A stretch of DNA of 64,000 nucleotides, taken from Bordetella petrii. Lineage in GTDB: Bacteria; Pseudomonadota; Gammaproteobacteria; Burkholderiales; Burkholderiaceae_B. The first letter of the stretch is position 1. Each line of letters opens with the position of its first letter. The stretch is from contig WMBV01000024.1 of assembly GCA_017745595.1 (NCBI GenBank), positions 50,933 through 114,932 of the forward strand, given 5' to 3'. Shown here piece by piece: positions 51,554 to 60,375 of this stretch. The position numbers and the translations under genes are program-made. The notes under the pieces were generated by a model. That model saw nothing but the letters and a program-made list of their open reading frames with translations. It was not told the origin of the DNA and did no database searches.

Positions 51554-52384
51554 CTACATGCGTTCGCCGGGCAGCCGGCTGGCCTGCCGCACCCAGTCGG
51601 CGAACCGCGCTTCGTCCAGCGGTTCGTCTTCGTGGATATGGAAATAGCGCGTTTCCGCCGTTTTCGATTCGACCGGCGGCACCGGGCGCAGCGAGGTCCC
51701 GCGGAAAAACGCCACCTTGATGTACTTGTCGAAGCAATGGATGCTTAAGAACCAGCCCTGGTCTTCCACGCCATACAGGGGCGAATTCCATTTGACCGCT
51801 TTGCGCACGCCGGGAACCGCCTGCGCGATCAGCGCATCCAGGCGGCTGCCGACGGCGCTTTTCCAGCCCGGCATCGCGGCAATATAGGCCTGCACGGGCG
51901 CGTCGCCTTCGCCTTTCGGGATTTGCGGGTTGCCGCCGGACAGCAGCTTCGGCTTGCTGGCGGCCGGCTTCGGCTTGCCGGCCGCCGGCTTCGACAGGTT
52001 CAGCGCCACCGCCGCGCGAATCAACGCCATCAAGGCCTCTTCTTGTATCTCGTCGCCTTCGTGGAAATCGATGGCGCGCCGCATATTGCCTGTCAGACTG
52101 GAGTTGAACAACCCGGCGAGGTCGGGCAACGAGGCCCCCTTGGCGAAGGTGGTTTTCACGGCCTGCTTGTAGGCCTCGCCCGTGCAGATGATGCCCCCGT
52201 GCGACCACACCGGTACCCGCCACTTCCATTCCTCGACCACATCGGGGTCGGCCCGCCTGATGATGTCGCGGATGCGCGCCAGCATCGGGCCGCGCCAATC
52301 GTCGAGCTCTTTAATACGCGCATCGATCAGCTGGGCGGCTGGTACGCCTTCTTCTTCGGGCAGCTTGCGCCGGGTTGCATTCAT
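51554..52384 (-). CDS. Tandem DUF1801 protein
   Basis: 276 residues from the ATG at 52384, preceded by GCTGAGGAGACC. Two DUF1801 (YdhG-like) domains are joined by a Lys/Pro/Ala linker (KPAAGKPKPAASKPK). The first has DVVEEWKWRVPVWSHGGI, ICTGEAYKQAVKTTFAKGAS and the second AVPGVRKAVKWNSPLYGVED, QGWFLSIHCFDKYIKVAFFR. Both have the W-x-x-P-x-(W/Y)/G core and lysine-rich strand of this family. DUF1801 proteins are small fold-I proteins with no firm biochemical function. The duplication within one chain is notable. It is the second gene of the minus-strand cluster. Confidence 0.82.
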   Translation of the reverse strand: MNATRRKLPEEEGVPAAQLIDARIKELDDWRGPMLARIRDIIRRADPDVVEEWKWRVPVWSHGGIICTGEAYKQAVKTTFAKGASLPDLAGLFNSSLTGNMRRAIDFHEGDEIQEEALMALIRAAVALNLSKPAAGKPKPAASKPKLLSGGNPQIPKGEGDAPVQAYIAAMPGWKSAVGSRLDALIAQAVPGVRKAVKWNSPLYGVEDQGWFLSIHCFDKYIKVAFFRGTSLRPVPPVESKTAETRYFHIHEDEPLDEARFADWVRQASRLPGERM

Positions 52385-52422
52385 GGGTGGTCTCCTCAGC
52401 AGATGAATAAGGCGCCGCGCCT

Positions 52423-53214
52423 TCAGGCCGGGCCCGCGGCCGACACGGCCGCCTTGACGTAATTGACAAACGGCTCGATATCCTGGGCGCGGATCGCGGC
52501 ATCGCCATCGCCCGGCCCCAGGTAGCCCGCGCGCGCGCCGGCCAGCACGGCCCGGTGCGCGGGCGGCAACCGTTGCAGCGCCCAGTCGGCCGCCGCGTCC
52601 TTGGCCGCGATCCGCCCGGTGGCCGCGCTGTACCAGATGCGCGCCAGGGCCAGCACTACGTTGCGCTCGTCTCCTTGCCAGTCGGCCGGCGCGTTCCACT
52701 GGGCCACGGTGTCGGCCAAGGCCCGCACGAAATCGGCCCGGGGAACCGGATCGAACAGATCGGCGGCCGGTTCTCCCGCCAGGCAAATACTGTACTGCCT
52801 GGCCTGGGTCAGCAAGATGGCCAGGTCGTGATCCGGCATGGCCGGCTCGAACTTGCCCGCCTGCAAATCGGCGCGCAGCCATTCGCCGAACTGCAGCTCG
52901 CGCCGCGCCGGATAGCGCCACGGCACCACCGCGTCGAGCGCCACGACGGTGACCTCGAGCGCCCGGTACGGGCCGCCGGTGCCGGGCCAGGCGGACACGG
53001 TCAGCAAATCGCGCATCAGCGCGCGCCGCGCCGGCTCGGCCGGCGCGACATCGACCGTGACCAGCAGGTCGATGTCGCTATGGGGCTTGAGGCCGCCATG
53101 GACGGCCGACCCGAACAGATGCATGGCCCGCAGCGTGCCGGCCAGGTGGCGTTCGATGATGGCGCGAGCGCGCGAAAGCTGCTCGATGATCGGGACGGGA
53201 ATCGATGCCTGCAT
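52423..53214 (-). CDS. AadA-type aminoglycoside 3''-adenylyltransferase homologue
   Basis: 263 residues from the ATG at 53214 (MQASIPVPIIEQL), within one residue of the length of AadA. The nucleotidyltransferase head HLFGSAVHGGLKPHSDIDLL puts the metal ligands at Asp47 and Asp49, and the catalytic base Glu87 (RALEVTVV) has the same number as in AadA. ELQFGEWLRADL, DHDLAILLTQAR, NVVLALARIWYSAATG and AADWALQRLPP also match segment for segment. It should adenylylate streptomycin and spectinomycin. The GC content and codon use are like the neighbours and no integron feature (attC, intI) adjoins, so this is a resident chromosomal gene rather than a cassette. Confidence 0.92.
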   Translation of the reverse strand: MQASIPVPIIEQLSRARAIIERHLAGTLRAMHLFGSAVHGGLKPHSDIDLLVTVDVAPAEPARRALMRDLLTVSAWPGTGGPYRALEVTVVALDAVVPWRYPARRELQFGEWLRADLQAGKFEPAMPDHDLAILLTQARQYSICLAGEPAADLFDPVPRADFVRALADTVAQWNAPADWQGDERNVVLALARIWYSAATGRIAAKDAAADWALQRLPPAHRAVLAGARAGYLGPGDGDAAIRAQDIEPFVNYVKAAVSAAGPA

Positions 53215-53306
53215 GGCCAGTATTTGGGCAAATAGAGGTTGCGCTTGCGTTTTTTTGCGGGCCGCGGGATGCTGCCAGCGTCGTCGTGCCGACATCATCA
53301 CACACC

Positions 53307-53885
53307 ATGCCCGATACACCAATGCTCCGGCCGCCATTTCACCTGCGGCGCCTGCGCGCCGCCGACGCCGCCCCGTACCGGCAGCTACGGCTCGACGCGC
53401 TGCGGGCCTCGCCCACGGCTTTTGGCAGCTCGTGGGAAGAAGAAAGCGCACAGCCGCTCGAATGGTTCACCGCGCGCCTGGAACAGGGCTGGACGCTGGG
53501 CGCCTGGCTGGGCGGCAGCCTGCGCGGCATCGCCACCGTCATCGTGTCCGAACAGCTCAAGATGCGGCACAAAGGTACCGTGGTGGGGGTGTACGCGCAC
53601 CCGGACGCCCGGGGCCAGGGCATGGGGCGGGCCTTGATACGCGGCCTGGTCGAACACGCCACCGGCCGGCTCGACACCCTGCTGCTAAGTGCCGAAGCCA
53701 CGAATACCGCGGCCCTTGCGCTATACCGCAAGCTGGGGTTCGAAGAATACGGCCGCGAACCGCGCGCCCTGAAGATCGAGGGCCGGTTCTACGATGAAGT
53801 CTTGATGGCGCTGCCGCTGCCGGCCGCTACTCCGGCCGCGGGCCGGCCGGCGCGGCCACCGGCGGCGCCGCCGCCGAACGGGTAA
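53307..53885 (+). CDS. GNAT-family N-acetyltransferase
   Basis: 192 residues from the ATG at 53307 (MPDTPMLRPPFHLRRL). Acetyl-CoA loop VYAHPDARGQGMGRALIRGL (motif A), LLLSAEATNTAALALYRKLGF (motif B) and YDEVLMAL at the end. The acceptor is unknown; the general wording is like YhhY/RimI-type acetyltransferases that act on small amines or amino acids. It is divergent from the AadA gene, 92 bp between starts. The 3' end overlaps the convergent CorC-type gene by 59 bp, and its C-terminal Pro/Ala tail is encoded there. Confidence 0.88.
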   Translation: MPDTPMLRPPFHLRRLRAADAAPYRQLRLDALRASPTAFGSSWEEESAQPLEWFTARLEQGWTLGAWLGGSLRGIATVIVSEQLKMRHKGTVVGVYAHPDARGQGMGRALIRGLVEHATGRLDTLLLSAEATNTAALALYRKLGFEEYGREPRALKIEGRFYDEVLMALPLPAATPAAGRPARPPAAPPPNG

Positions 53886-55155
53886 CCAGCACCTGGTCCA
53901 CGCGGTAGGTATCGACGTCCAGCACCTCGAACTGGTGGCCGCCCAGGGTCACGACGTCGGTGCGGCGCGGCACCCGGCGCAGCGCGTCCATCAAGAAGCC
54001 CGCCAGCGTTTCGTATTCCTCGCCGTGCAGGTGTTCTTCGATGCCCAGCACGCGGCCCACGTCCTGGATGGGCGTGGCGCCGTCGATCAACCATGAATTG
54101 TCGTCGCGCTGGATGATGAAGTCTTCGTCCCAGGGCGACACCAGCTCGCCCATCACGGTGCTCATGACGTCATTGAGCGTCACCAGCCCCACGATCAGGC
54201 TGTATTCATTGACGATCATGGCGAAGTCTTCACCCACCTGGCGGAACTGCTCCAGCACTTCGGCCAGGGTCAGCCTGTCGGGCACCACCAGGGCCTTGTG
54301 GATCAGCTTGCTGTCGGTCAGGGCAATAGACTGGCCGTTCAGCAGCCGCTGGTACAGGTCGCGGGTATTCACATAGCCGACCACGTGGTCGATGTCGCCG
54401 CGGCATACCGGATACGTGGAAAAGGGCTCTTCGGCGATGCGGGCCCGGATGATGTCTTCGGGGTCGTCTTGCAGGAACCAGGCGATGCGGTCGCGTTGCG
54501 TCATGGCGCTGGACACCGTGCGCGTATCCAGTTCGAAGATGTTCTCGATGATGCGCTGTTCGCCGCGCGCCAGTACGCCCGAGCGTGTGCCGGCCTCGGC
54601 CAGCGCCAGGATGTCGTCCGACGTAATGCGCTCGTCGCGCCGGGTGGGCAGGCGCAGCAGGCGCATCAGTTGCTCGGCGCTACGCGAATACACCCAGACC
54701 AGCGGCGAAAAAATGCGCACCAGCACCCGCATGGGGCCGATGACGCGCAAGGCGAACCGTTCGGGCTCGGCCATGCCCGCCTGCTTGGGAATGAGGTCGG
54801 TCAGGATGATGAACAGCGACGTGACCAGCACGAACGAACCCAGGAACCCCATCGACGCGGCCATCTCGGGCGACAGCCACCTGCCCAGGAAGCGCGTGAA
54901 TGCGGGGCTGAAGATGCCTTCGCCCACGATGCCGCCCAGTATCGCCAGCGCGTTGACGCCGATCTGGATGGCCGTGAAGTAATGGCCCGGCTGTTGCTGC
55001 ACGCGCAGCACTTCTTCGGCGCGCGGATCGCCGTCTTCGGCCAGCTGCCGCAGGCGCAGGCGGCGCGACGCGGCGATGGCGATCTCGGCGATGGAAAAAA
55101 ACGCCGCTGCGATCAGCAGCGCCAGCAGCAACAACAGGTTCTGTCCAAACGTCAT
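53827..55155 (-). CDS. CNNM/CorC (DUF21-CBS-CorC_HlyC) membrane protein
   Basis: 442 residues from the ATG at 55155 (MTFGQNLLLLLALLIAAAFF); one other start lies 30 bases up. An N-terminal DUF21 membrane domain (about 1-160, with FFSIAEIAIAASRRLRLRQLAEDG), a CBS pair (about 205-335, e.g. MTQRDRIAWFL and VNEYSLIVGLVTLNDV) and a C-terminal CorC_HlyC domain (about 350-430). Members export magnesium or help cells withstand it; older names call them haemolysins. The gene overlaps the GNAT gene at its 3' end and is followed upstream by a repeat array. Confidence 0.92.
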   Translation of the reverse strand: MTFGQNLLLLLALLIAAAFFSIAEIAIAASRRLRLRQLAEDGDPRAEEVLRVQQQPGHYFTAIQIGVNALAILGGIVGEGIFSPAFTRFLGRWLSPEMAASMGFLGSFVLVTSLFIILTDLIPKQAGMAEPERFALRVIGPMRVLVRIFSPLVWVYSRSAEQLMRLLRLPTRRDERITSDDILALAEAGTRSGVLARGEQRIIENIFELDTRTVSSAMTQRDRIAWFLQDDPEDIIRARIAEEPFSTYPVCRGDIDHVVGYVNTRDLYQRLLNGQSIALTDSKLIHKALVVPDRLTLAEVLEQFRQVGEDFAMIVNEYSLIVGLVTLNDVMSTVMGELVSPWDEDFIIQRDDNSWLIDGATPIQDVGRVLGIEEHLHGEEYETLAGFLMDALRRVPRRTDVVTLGGHQFEVLDVDTYRVDQVLVTRSAAAPPVAAPAGPRPE

Positions 55156-55239
55156 CAACGAGGGCGGACGCGGCACGGCCCGCAAGAGCGAAAGACGTTA
55201 CAGATTCTACTCTGCCCGTTCCGGCGGCCACGGGCACAC

Positions 55240-55411
55240 GGTGTCAGGCACCCTACGGGAGCCTGACACCGCCATTCTGGGACGCAGTGCGCATGCGACG
55301 GGACGACAGGTGTCAGGCTCCCGCAGGGTGCCTGACACCGCCGTGCTGCAACAGCTCGGTGTCTGACACCCTGGCGGGAGTCAGACACCTGGCCAGGGGG
55401 GCCTGACACCC
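55240..55411. repeat. Palindromic repeat array (three cores and a half)
   Basis: Core a (55240-55270) uses the GGTGTCAGGC/GCCTGACACC arms in reverse orientation; core b (55309-55339), same arms, is forward; core c (55358-55389), standard arms, faces b across 18 bp. A final right half (GCCTGACACC, 55401-55410) follows. It separates the CorC-type gene start from the class I fumarase end, both on the minus strand, and stops 12 bp before the fumarase stop. Confidence 0.93.
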
Positions 55412-55422
55412 GACCACGACGT

Positions 55423-56946
55423 TCAGGCCACAGCCACCGGGATCTTGCCGATGCGGGCCTGCCATTCTTGCGGGCCGGTGGTGTGCACCGAGGTACCCTG
55501 CGAGTCGACCGCCACGGTCACCGGCATGTCTTTCACGTCGAACTCGTAGATGGCTTCCATGCCCAGGTCGCCGAAGGCCAGTACGCGGGCTTCGCGTATG
55601 GCCTTGGACACCAGGTAGGCGGCGCCGCCCACGGCCATCAGGTAGGCCGATTTGTGCTGGCGGATGGCCTCGATGGCCACCGGGCCGCGCTCGGACTTGC
55701 CGATCATGGCGATGAGGCCGGTCTTGGCCAGCATCATGTCGGTGAATTTGTCCATGCGGGTGGCGGTGGTGGGGCCGGCCGGGCCGACCACTTCGTCGCG
55801 CACCGGATCGACCGGGCCCACGTAGTAGATGACGCGATTGGTGAAGTCCACCGGCAGCGGCTCGCCCTTGGCCAGCATGTCCTGGATGCGCTTGTGGGCG
55901 GCATCGCGGCCGGTCAGCATCTTGCCCGACAGCAGCAGCGTCTGGCCGGGCTTCCAGCTGGCGACCTCTTCGGGCGTGAGCGTGTTCAGGTCGACCTGCT
56001 TGGACTTGTTGTAGTCGGGCGCCCAATGGACTTCGGGCCATTCGGACAGCGCCGGCGGATCGAGGCGCGCGGGGCCGGAGCCGTCGAGCACGAAGTGCGC
56101 ATGGCGCGTGGCCGCGCAGTTGGGGATCATGGCCACGGGCTTGGAGGCCGCGTGCGTGGGGAAGGTGTTGATCTTGACGTCGAGCACGGTGGTCAGGCCG
56201 CCCAGGCCCTGCGCGCCGATGCCCAGCGCATTGACCTTTTCGTAGAGCTCGATGCGCAGCTCTTCGAGCTTGTTCTGCGGGCCGCGGGCCAGCAGTTCGT
56301 ACATATCGATGTCGTCCATCAGCGACTGCTTGGCCATCAGCATGGCCTTTTCGGCCGTGCCGCCCACGCCGATGCCCAGCATGCCGGGCGGGCACCAGCC
56401 CGCGCCCATGGTGGGCACGGTTTTCAGCACCCAGTCGACCAGGGAATCGCTGGGGTTGAGCATGGCGAACTTGGATTTGTTTTCGGAACCGCCGCCCTTG
56501 GACGCGACCTGCACGTCGACCTTGTCGCCGGGGACCAGTTCGACGTGCAGGATACAGGGCGTGTTGTCGCGCGTGTTCTTGCGGGCGAAGATCGGGTCGT
56601 CGAGCACCGAGGCGCGCAGCGGATTGTCGGAGTTGGTGTAGCCGCGGCGCACGCCTTCGTCGCACAGTTCCTGCAGGGTGCGCCGGGTATCGAAGCGCAC
56701 GTCCATGCCCACCTTCAGGAAGACGTTGACGATGCCGGTGTCTTGGCAAAGCGGGCGTTTGCCTTCGGCGCACATGCGCGAGTTGGTCAGGATCTGCGCC
56801 ATCGCATCGCGCGCGGCCGGGCTTTCTTCGCGCTCGTAGGCGCGCGCCAGGTGGCGGATGTAGTCGACGGGATGGTAATAGCTGATGAACTGGATGCCAT
56901 CGGCAATAGACTGGATGAAGTCTTCTTCTTTGATGAGGACGGACAT
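55423..56946 (-). CDS. Fumarate hydratase class I (iron-sulfur)
   Basis: 507 residues from the ATG at 56946 (MSVLIKEEDFIQSIADGIQF). It interconverts fumarate and malate with a [4Fe-4S] cluster. Cluster ligands expected at Cys67 (RPLCQDTG), the Cys in GAGWCPPG and the Cys in IPNCAATRH. Alpha and beta fumarase parts are fused in one chain, as in FumA/FumB. The beta part shows LSGKMLTGRDAAHKR and GPTTATRMDKF. It is unrelated in sequence to fumC at 8529-9920. The neighbours are not TCA-cycle genes. Confidence 0.96.
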   Translation of the reverse strand: MSVLIKEEDFIQSIADGIQFISYYHPVDYIRHLARAYEREESPAARDAMAQILTNSRMCAEGKRPLCQDTGIVNVFLKVGMDVRFDTRRTLQELCDEGVRRGYTNSDNPLRASVLDDPIFARKNTRDNTPCILHVELVPGDKVDVQVASKGGGSENKSKFAMLNPSDSLVDWVLKTVPTMGAGWCPPGMLGIGVGGTAEKAMLMAKQSLMDDIDMYELLARGPQNKLEELRIELYEKVNALGIGAQGLGGLTTVLDVKINTFPTHAASKPVAMIPNCAATRHAHFVLDGSGPARLDPPALSEWPEVHWAPDYNKSKQVDLNTLTPEEVASWKPGQTLLLSGKMLTGRDAAHKRIQDMLAKGEPLPVDFTNRVIYYVGPVDPVRDEVVGPAGPTTATRMDKFTDMMLAKTGLIAMIGKSERGPVAIEAIRQHKSAYLMAVGGAAYLVSKAIREARVLAFGDLGMEAIYEFDVKDMPVTVAVDSQGTSVHTTGPQEWQARIGKIPVAVA

Positions 56947-57088
56947 GGCGGTATGAGCAGAAGCAAGAAAAAGAAAACGGCCTCGCCGCGCCTTGGGCTG
57001 GCGGCCCCGCACAGGGGCCGCGCGCCGGGGGGAAGCGGGCGGGACGCGCGCGATTGACAGCTTATTTTAGGGCCGGCGCGGGGCGGGC

Positions 57089-57856
57089 CTATTTGCCCTG
57101 CCACACAGGCTTGCGCTTTTCGGCGAAGGCGGTGGCGCCCTCTTTGGCGTCGGCCGACGAGAAAATGTGCGCGATCAGCGGGCGCTGGCGGTCGAACATG
57201 CCTTCCTGTTCCCAGTCGGTGGCCTGGGCCACGATGCTCTTGGCGGTCTGCACGGCCAGCGGGCCGTTTTCGACGATGACGCGCGCCAGCTCCAGGGCGG
57301 CGTCCAGCGCCTTGCCCGGCTCGGTCAGGCGGTTGACCAGGCCGTAGCCGTGGGCGCGCTCGGCACTGAGCATGTCGCCGGTAAGAATGATTTCCATCGC
57401 GATGTGGTACGGCAGGCGGCGCGGCAGGCGCAGCATGCCGCCGGAGCCGGCCACCAGGCCGCGCTTGACTTCGGGCAGGCCGAACTTGGCGTTGCTGGCG
57501 GCCACGATCAGGTCGGCGGCCAGCGCCATTTCGCAGCCGCCGGCCAGGGCATAGCCTTCGACGGCGGCGATCAGCGGCTTGCGCGGCGGCCGTTCGTTCA
57601 GGCCGGCGAAGCCCCGGCCCTCGATCAGCGGGCGCTGGCGGCTTTGCGCGAAGGCCTTCAGGTCCATGCCCGACGAAAACGTGCCGCCCGCGCCGGTCAG
57701 GATGCCGATGCGGATGTCGTCGCGGCTGTCCAGCTGATCCAGCGCGGCGGCCATGGCCTGGGCGGTTTCCAGGTTGATGGCGTTCTTGGCTTCGGGGCGG
57801 TTGATGGTAATGATCTGGATACCGTCGACCACTTCCGCCTTGATCAGCTCGGACAT
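57089..57856 (-). CDS. Enoyl-CoA hydratase/isomerase family protein
   Basis: 255 residues; CCAGGAGTTCC precedes the ATG. Crotonase features are IQIITINRPEAKNAIN, the oxyanion segments GGTFSSGMDLKAF and VEGYALAGGCEMALAADL with Glu109, and FGLPEVKRGL with Glu129, so both catalytic glutamates are present and hydratase activity is likely. The C-terminus DAKEGATAFAEKRKPVWQGK is standard. It has no clear operon partner: the fumarase is 142 bp downstream and a class V aminotransferase lies upstream beyond a 124-bp gap that carries a repeat remnant. Confidence 0.92.
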   Translation of the reverse strand: MSELIKAEVVDGIQIITINRPEAKNAINLETAQAMAAALDQLDSRDDIRIGILTGAGGTFSSGMDLKAFAQSRQRPLIEGRGFAGLNERPPRKPLIAAVEGYALAGGCEMALAADLIVAASNAKFGLPEVKRGLVAGSGGMLRLPRRLPYHIAMEIILTGDMLSAERAHGYGLVNRLTEPGKALDAALELARVIVENGPLAVQTAKSIVAQATDWEQEGMFDRQRPLIAHIFSSADAKEGATAFAEKRKPVWQGK

Positions 57857-57932
57857 GCGGAACTCCTGGCGGGCGCGCGCCCGCGGTTATCTATAAGACT
57901 GGGGATACCGAATCATACGACCATCCGCGGCG

Positions 57933-57949
57933 GGCGGGGGTCAGACACC
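57933..57949. repeat. Half-core remnant
   Basis: Only the right arm with part of the loop remains (GGGGTCAGACACC region). It lies between the crotonase start and the aminotransferase end. Confidence 0.55.
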
Positions 57950-57980
57950 TGGCCCGGCCCGCCCGCGTTGCCGCCGCCGC

Positions 57981-59183
57981 TCAGCGCCGCGCCAGCTGGG
58001 TCACCGCGGCGACCAGGCGGTCGAGTTCGGCGGCCGAGGTCAGGTAGCTGACCGAGGCCCGCGCCACGCTGTCGAGGCCGCGGGCCCGCATGTCCAGCGG
58101 CGTGTAGGGCACGCCGTTGGCGGTGATGTTGATGCCCTGCGCCGCCAGCGCCTGGCGCACGTCGCCGGCGGACAGGCGGTCGACGTTGAAGGACACCAGC
58201 GCGGAACACACCGGGCCCAGATCGTGCAGGGTGACTCCCGGAATGCGCGCCAGCCGTTCGCGCAGCGCGCCGGCATTGGCATCCAGGCGCGCGCGGATCG
58301 CCTCGATGCCCAGGTCCAGCGCCTCTTGCAGCGCATTGGCCAGGCCGCAGATCAGGGCCACGGGCTGTTCGCTGGTTTCCAGGCGGCGCGCGCCGGAACA
58401 CAGCGCCGAGGCGCCGTCGGCGCCGATCGGGGCCGACGAGGTATCGACGAAGGCCGGGGCCAGGCGCCCGGCGAAACCGTCGCGCGCGTACAGCAGCGCC
58501 AGCCCGCGCGGCCCGCGCAGGTGCTTGCGTACCGGCGCCACCAGCAGGTCGCAGCCGATCTCGCCCACGTCGATGGGCAACTGGCCCAGCGCCTGGGCCG
58601 CGTCCACGATATAGGCAATGCCGTGGCGGCGCGCAATGGCGCCGATCTCGGCGGCCGGGTTGATCAGGCCGCCGTTGGCGGGCAGCCAGGTCAGCGACAC
58701 CAGCCTGACCCGGTCGTCCAGCATGGCCTGCAGCGCCGCGGGGTCGGCGCGGCCGTCGGCGTCGCAGGGTATGGGCTCGATGCGGGCGCCGGCGCGGCCC
58801 GCCACCTGCTGCAGGGTGGCCAGGTTGCCGCCCCATTCGTGGCGCCCCACCAGGATGCGGTCGCCCGGCGACCACGGCCCCAGCGCGGCAAAGGCGCGGC
58901 CCCAGGCGTCGGAGCAGCCCGACGCAAAGGCGATTTCGCCGGGCCGGGCGCCGATCAGCCGGGCCGCCCGCCGCCGCGCGGCGTCCAGGATGTCCTGGGC
59001 GGCCCCCGCGGCCTCCATGGGCCCCATGGCGGCTTCGCGGTGCAGATGGTCTACCACCGCCCGCACCGTGGCGCCCGACGGCAGCGACGCGCCGGCATGG
59101 TTGAAATGCACGATCTGCGCGACGCCCGGCGTCGCCTGGCGCAGGCGCTCGACGTCGGCATCGGTTAAGGCGGCTGGCAGCAT
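57981..59183 (-). CDS. PLP-dependent class V aminotransferase family protein
   Basis: 400 residues from the ATG at 59183. [20 protein letters not shown] at the start, Asp194 and Gln197 in [11 protein letters not shown] (PLP ring nitrogen and O3'), and Lys220 in [13 protein letters not shown] as the PLP lysine. The motif [10 protein letters not shown] and GASLP... place it near the SufS/isopenicillin-N-epimerase/EgtE-like group, where the Ser-x-His-Lys of true cysteine desulfurases is not kept. A selenocysteine/cysteine lyase or ergothioneine-type C-S lyase role is possible but not shown. It is divergent from glyQ (gap 174 bp). Confidence 0.88.
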   Translation of the reverse strand: MLPAALTDADVERLRQATPGVAQIVHFNHAGASLPSGATVRAVVDHLHREAAMGPMEAAGAAQDILDAARRRAARLIGARPGEIAFASGCSDAWGRAFAALGPWSPGDRILVGRHEWGGNLATLQQVAGRAGARIEPIPCDADGRADPAALQAMLDDRVRLVSLTWLPANGGLINPAAEIGAIARRHGIAYIVDAAQALGQLPIDVGEIGCDLLVAPVRKHLRGPRGLALLYARDGFAGRLAPAFVDTSSAPIGADGASALCSGARRLETSEQPVALICGLANALQEALDLGIEAIRARLDANAGALRERLARIPGVTLHDLGPVCSALVSFNVDRLSAGDVRQALAAQGINITANGVPYTPLDMRARGLDSVARASVSYLTSAAELDRLVAAVTQLARR

Positions 59184-59277
59184 GGCGGCTCCTGGACCGG
59201 ACGGCAAGCTGCCATCGTAGCGCGTCCCGGCCGGCCCCCGCGGGATAGCACCTGCCCCCACGCGGGCCGGGGCCAGT

Positions 59278-59283
59278 TAAAAT
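59278..59283 (+). promoter_or_regulatory. Possible -10 box (TAAAAT) upstream of glyQ
   Basis: TAAAAT lies about 75 bases before the glyQ ATG in the divergent gap with the aminotransferase gene. No convincing -35 box. The same hexamer precedes mutL. Confidence 0.25.
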
Positions 59284-59357
59284 GGCCGGTTTCCCGCCAG
59301 GCGGCCGGGCTGTCCGCGCCGGCCTTCGTGCACGCCGTCCCGAATTCCAAGAATCTT

Positions 59358-60251
59358 ATGCTCACCTTTCAGCAAATCATCCTTACGCTCCAGGACTACT
59401 GGGACAAGCAGGGTTGCGCCCTGCTGCAGCCCTACGACATGGAAGTCGGCGCCGGCACCTCGCACACCGCCACGTTCCTGCGCGCCATCGGCCCCGAGCC
59501 CTGGCGCGCGGCCTACGTGCAGCCCTCGCGCCGCCCCAAAGACGGCCGCTACGGCGAAAACCCCAACCGCCTGCAGCACTATTATCAATACCAGGTGGTG
59601 CTGAAGCCCGCGCCGCCCGAAATCCTGGACCTGTACATCGGTTCGCTGAAGGCGCTGGGCATCGACCCCACCCGGCACGACATCCGCTTCGTCGAAGACG
59701 ACTGGGAAAACCCCACGCTGGGCGCCTGGGGGCTGGGCTGGGAAGTCTGGCTGAACGGCATGGAAGTCACCCAGTTCACCTACTTCCAGCAAGTGGGCGG
59801 GCTCGACTGCACCCCCACCACCGGCGAAATCACCTACGGCCTCGAACGCCTGGCCATGTACCTGCAGGGCGTGGAAAGCGTCTACGACCTGGTCTGGACC
59901 GAAGGCGCGCACGGCAACCGCGTGCTGTACCGCGACGTGTTCCACCAGAACGAAGTCGAGCAGTCCACCTACAACTTCGAGCACGCGTCGGCCGACATGC
60001 TGTTCTCGCACTTCAACGACTACGAAACCGAGGCCAAGCGGCTGATGGAAGTGCCGCTGGCGCTGCCCGCCTACGAAGCCACGCTGAAGGCCGCGCACAC
60101 GTTCAACCTGCTCGATGCGCGCGGCGCCATCAGCGTGACCGAACGCGCCGCCTACATCGGCCGCATCCGCAATCTGTCGCGGGCGGTGGCGCAGGCCTAT
60201 TACGATTCCCGCGAACGACTGGGCTTTCCCATGCTGGCAGATCGGAAATGA
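59358..60251 (+). CDS. glyQ: Glycyl-tRNA synthetase alpha subunit
   Basis: 297 residues from the ATG at 59358 ([20 protein letters not shown]). Class II motifs are [40 protein letters not shown] (motif 2) and [18 protein letters not shown] (motif 3). It forms the alpha2beta2 synthetase with GlyS. Normally the beta gene follows directly; here the two are separated by 210 bp that carry a repeat pair, which splits an essential operon. Confidence 0.97.
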   Translation: MLTFQQIILTLQDYWDKQGCALLQPYDMEVGAGTSHTATFLRAIGPEPWRAAYVQPSRRPKDGRYGENPNRLQHYYQYQVVLKPAPPEILDLYIGSLKALGIDPTRHDIRFVEDDWENPTLGAWGLGWEVWLNGMEVTQFTYFQQVGGLDCTPTTGEITYGLERLAMYLQGVESVYDLVWTEGAHGNRVLYRDVFHQNEVEQSTYNFEHASADMLFSHFNDYETEAKRLMEVPLALPAYEATLKAAHTFNLLDARGAISVTERAAYIGRIRNLSRAVAQAYYDSRERLGFPMLADRK

Positions 60252-60284
60252 GGCCCACCCCCCGAAGCGCCATACGCTTCCCCA

Positions 60285-60375
60285 GGTGTCAGGCTCCGCA
60301 GGTGCCTGACACCGTTGTGTGCAGAGATAACAAGCCCGCTTCGGTGTCTGACACCCTGCGGGAGTCAGACACCTG
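60285..60375. repeat. Palindromic repeat pair inside the glyQS operon
   Basis: A short-type core at 60285-60313 (arms GGTGTCAGGC/GCCTGACACC, 9-nt loop) faces a standard core at 60343-60373 across a 29-bp spacer that begins GTTGTGTGCA. The same spacer start follows the short core at 3017 and 32593. Confidence 0.95.

Noticed and set aside
52423..53885. Integron cassette carrying aadA
   Set aside because: No attC-like site, integrase or AT-shift; the codon use is that of the neighbours.
59184..59357. Glycine riboswitch or T-box before glyQ
   Set aside because: I see no conserved riboswitch or T-box elements in the 174-bp gap, only a weak -10 box.
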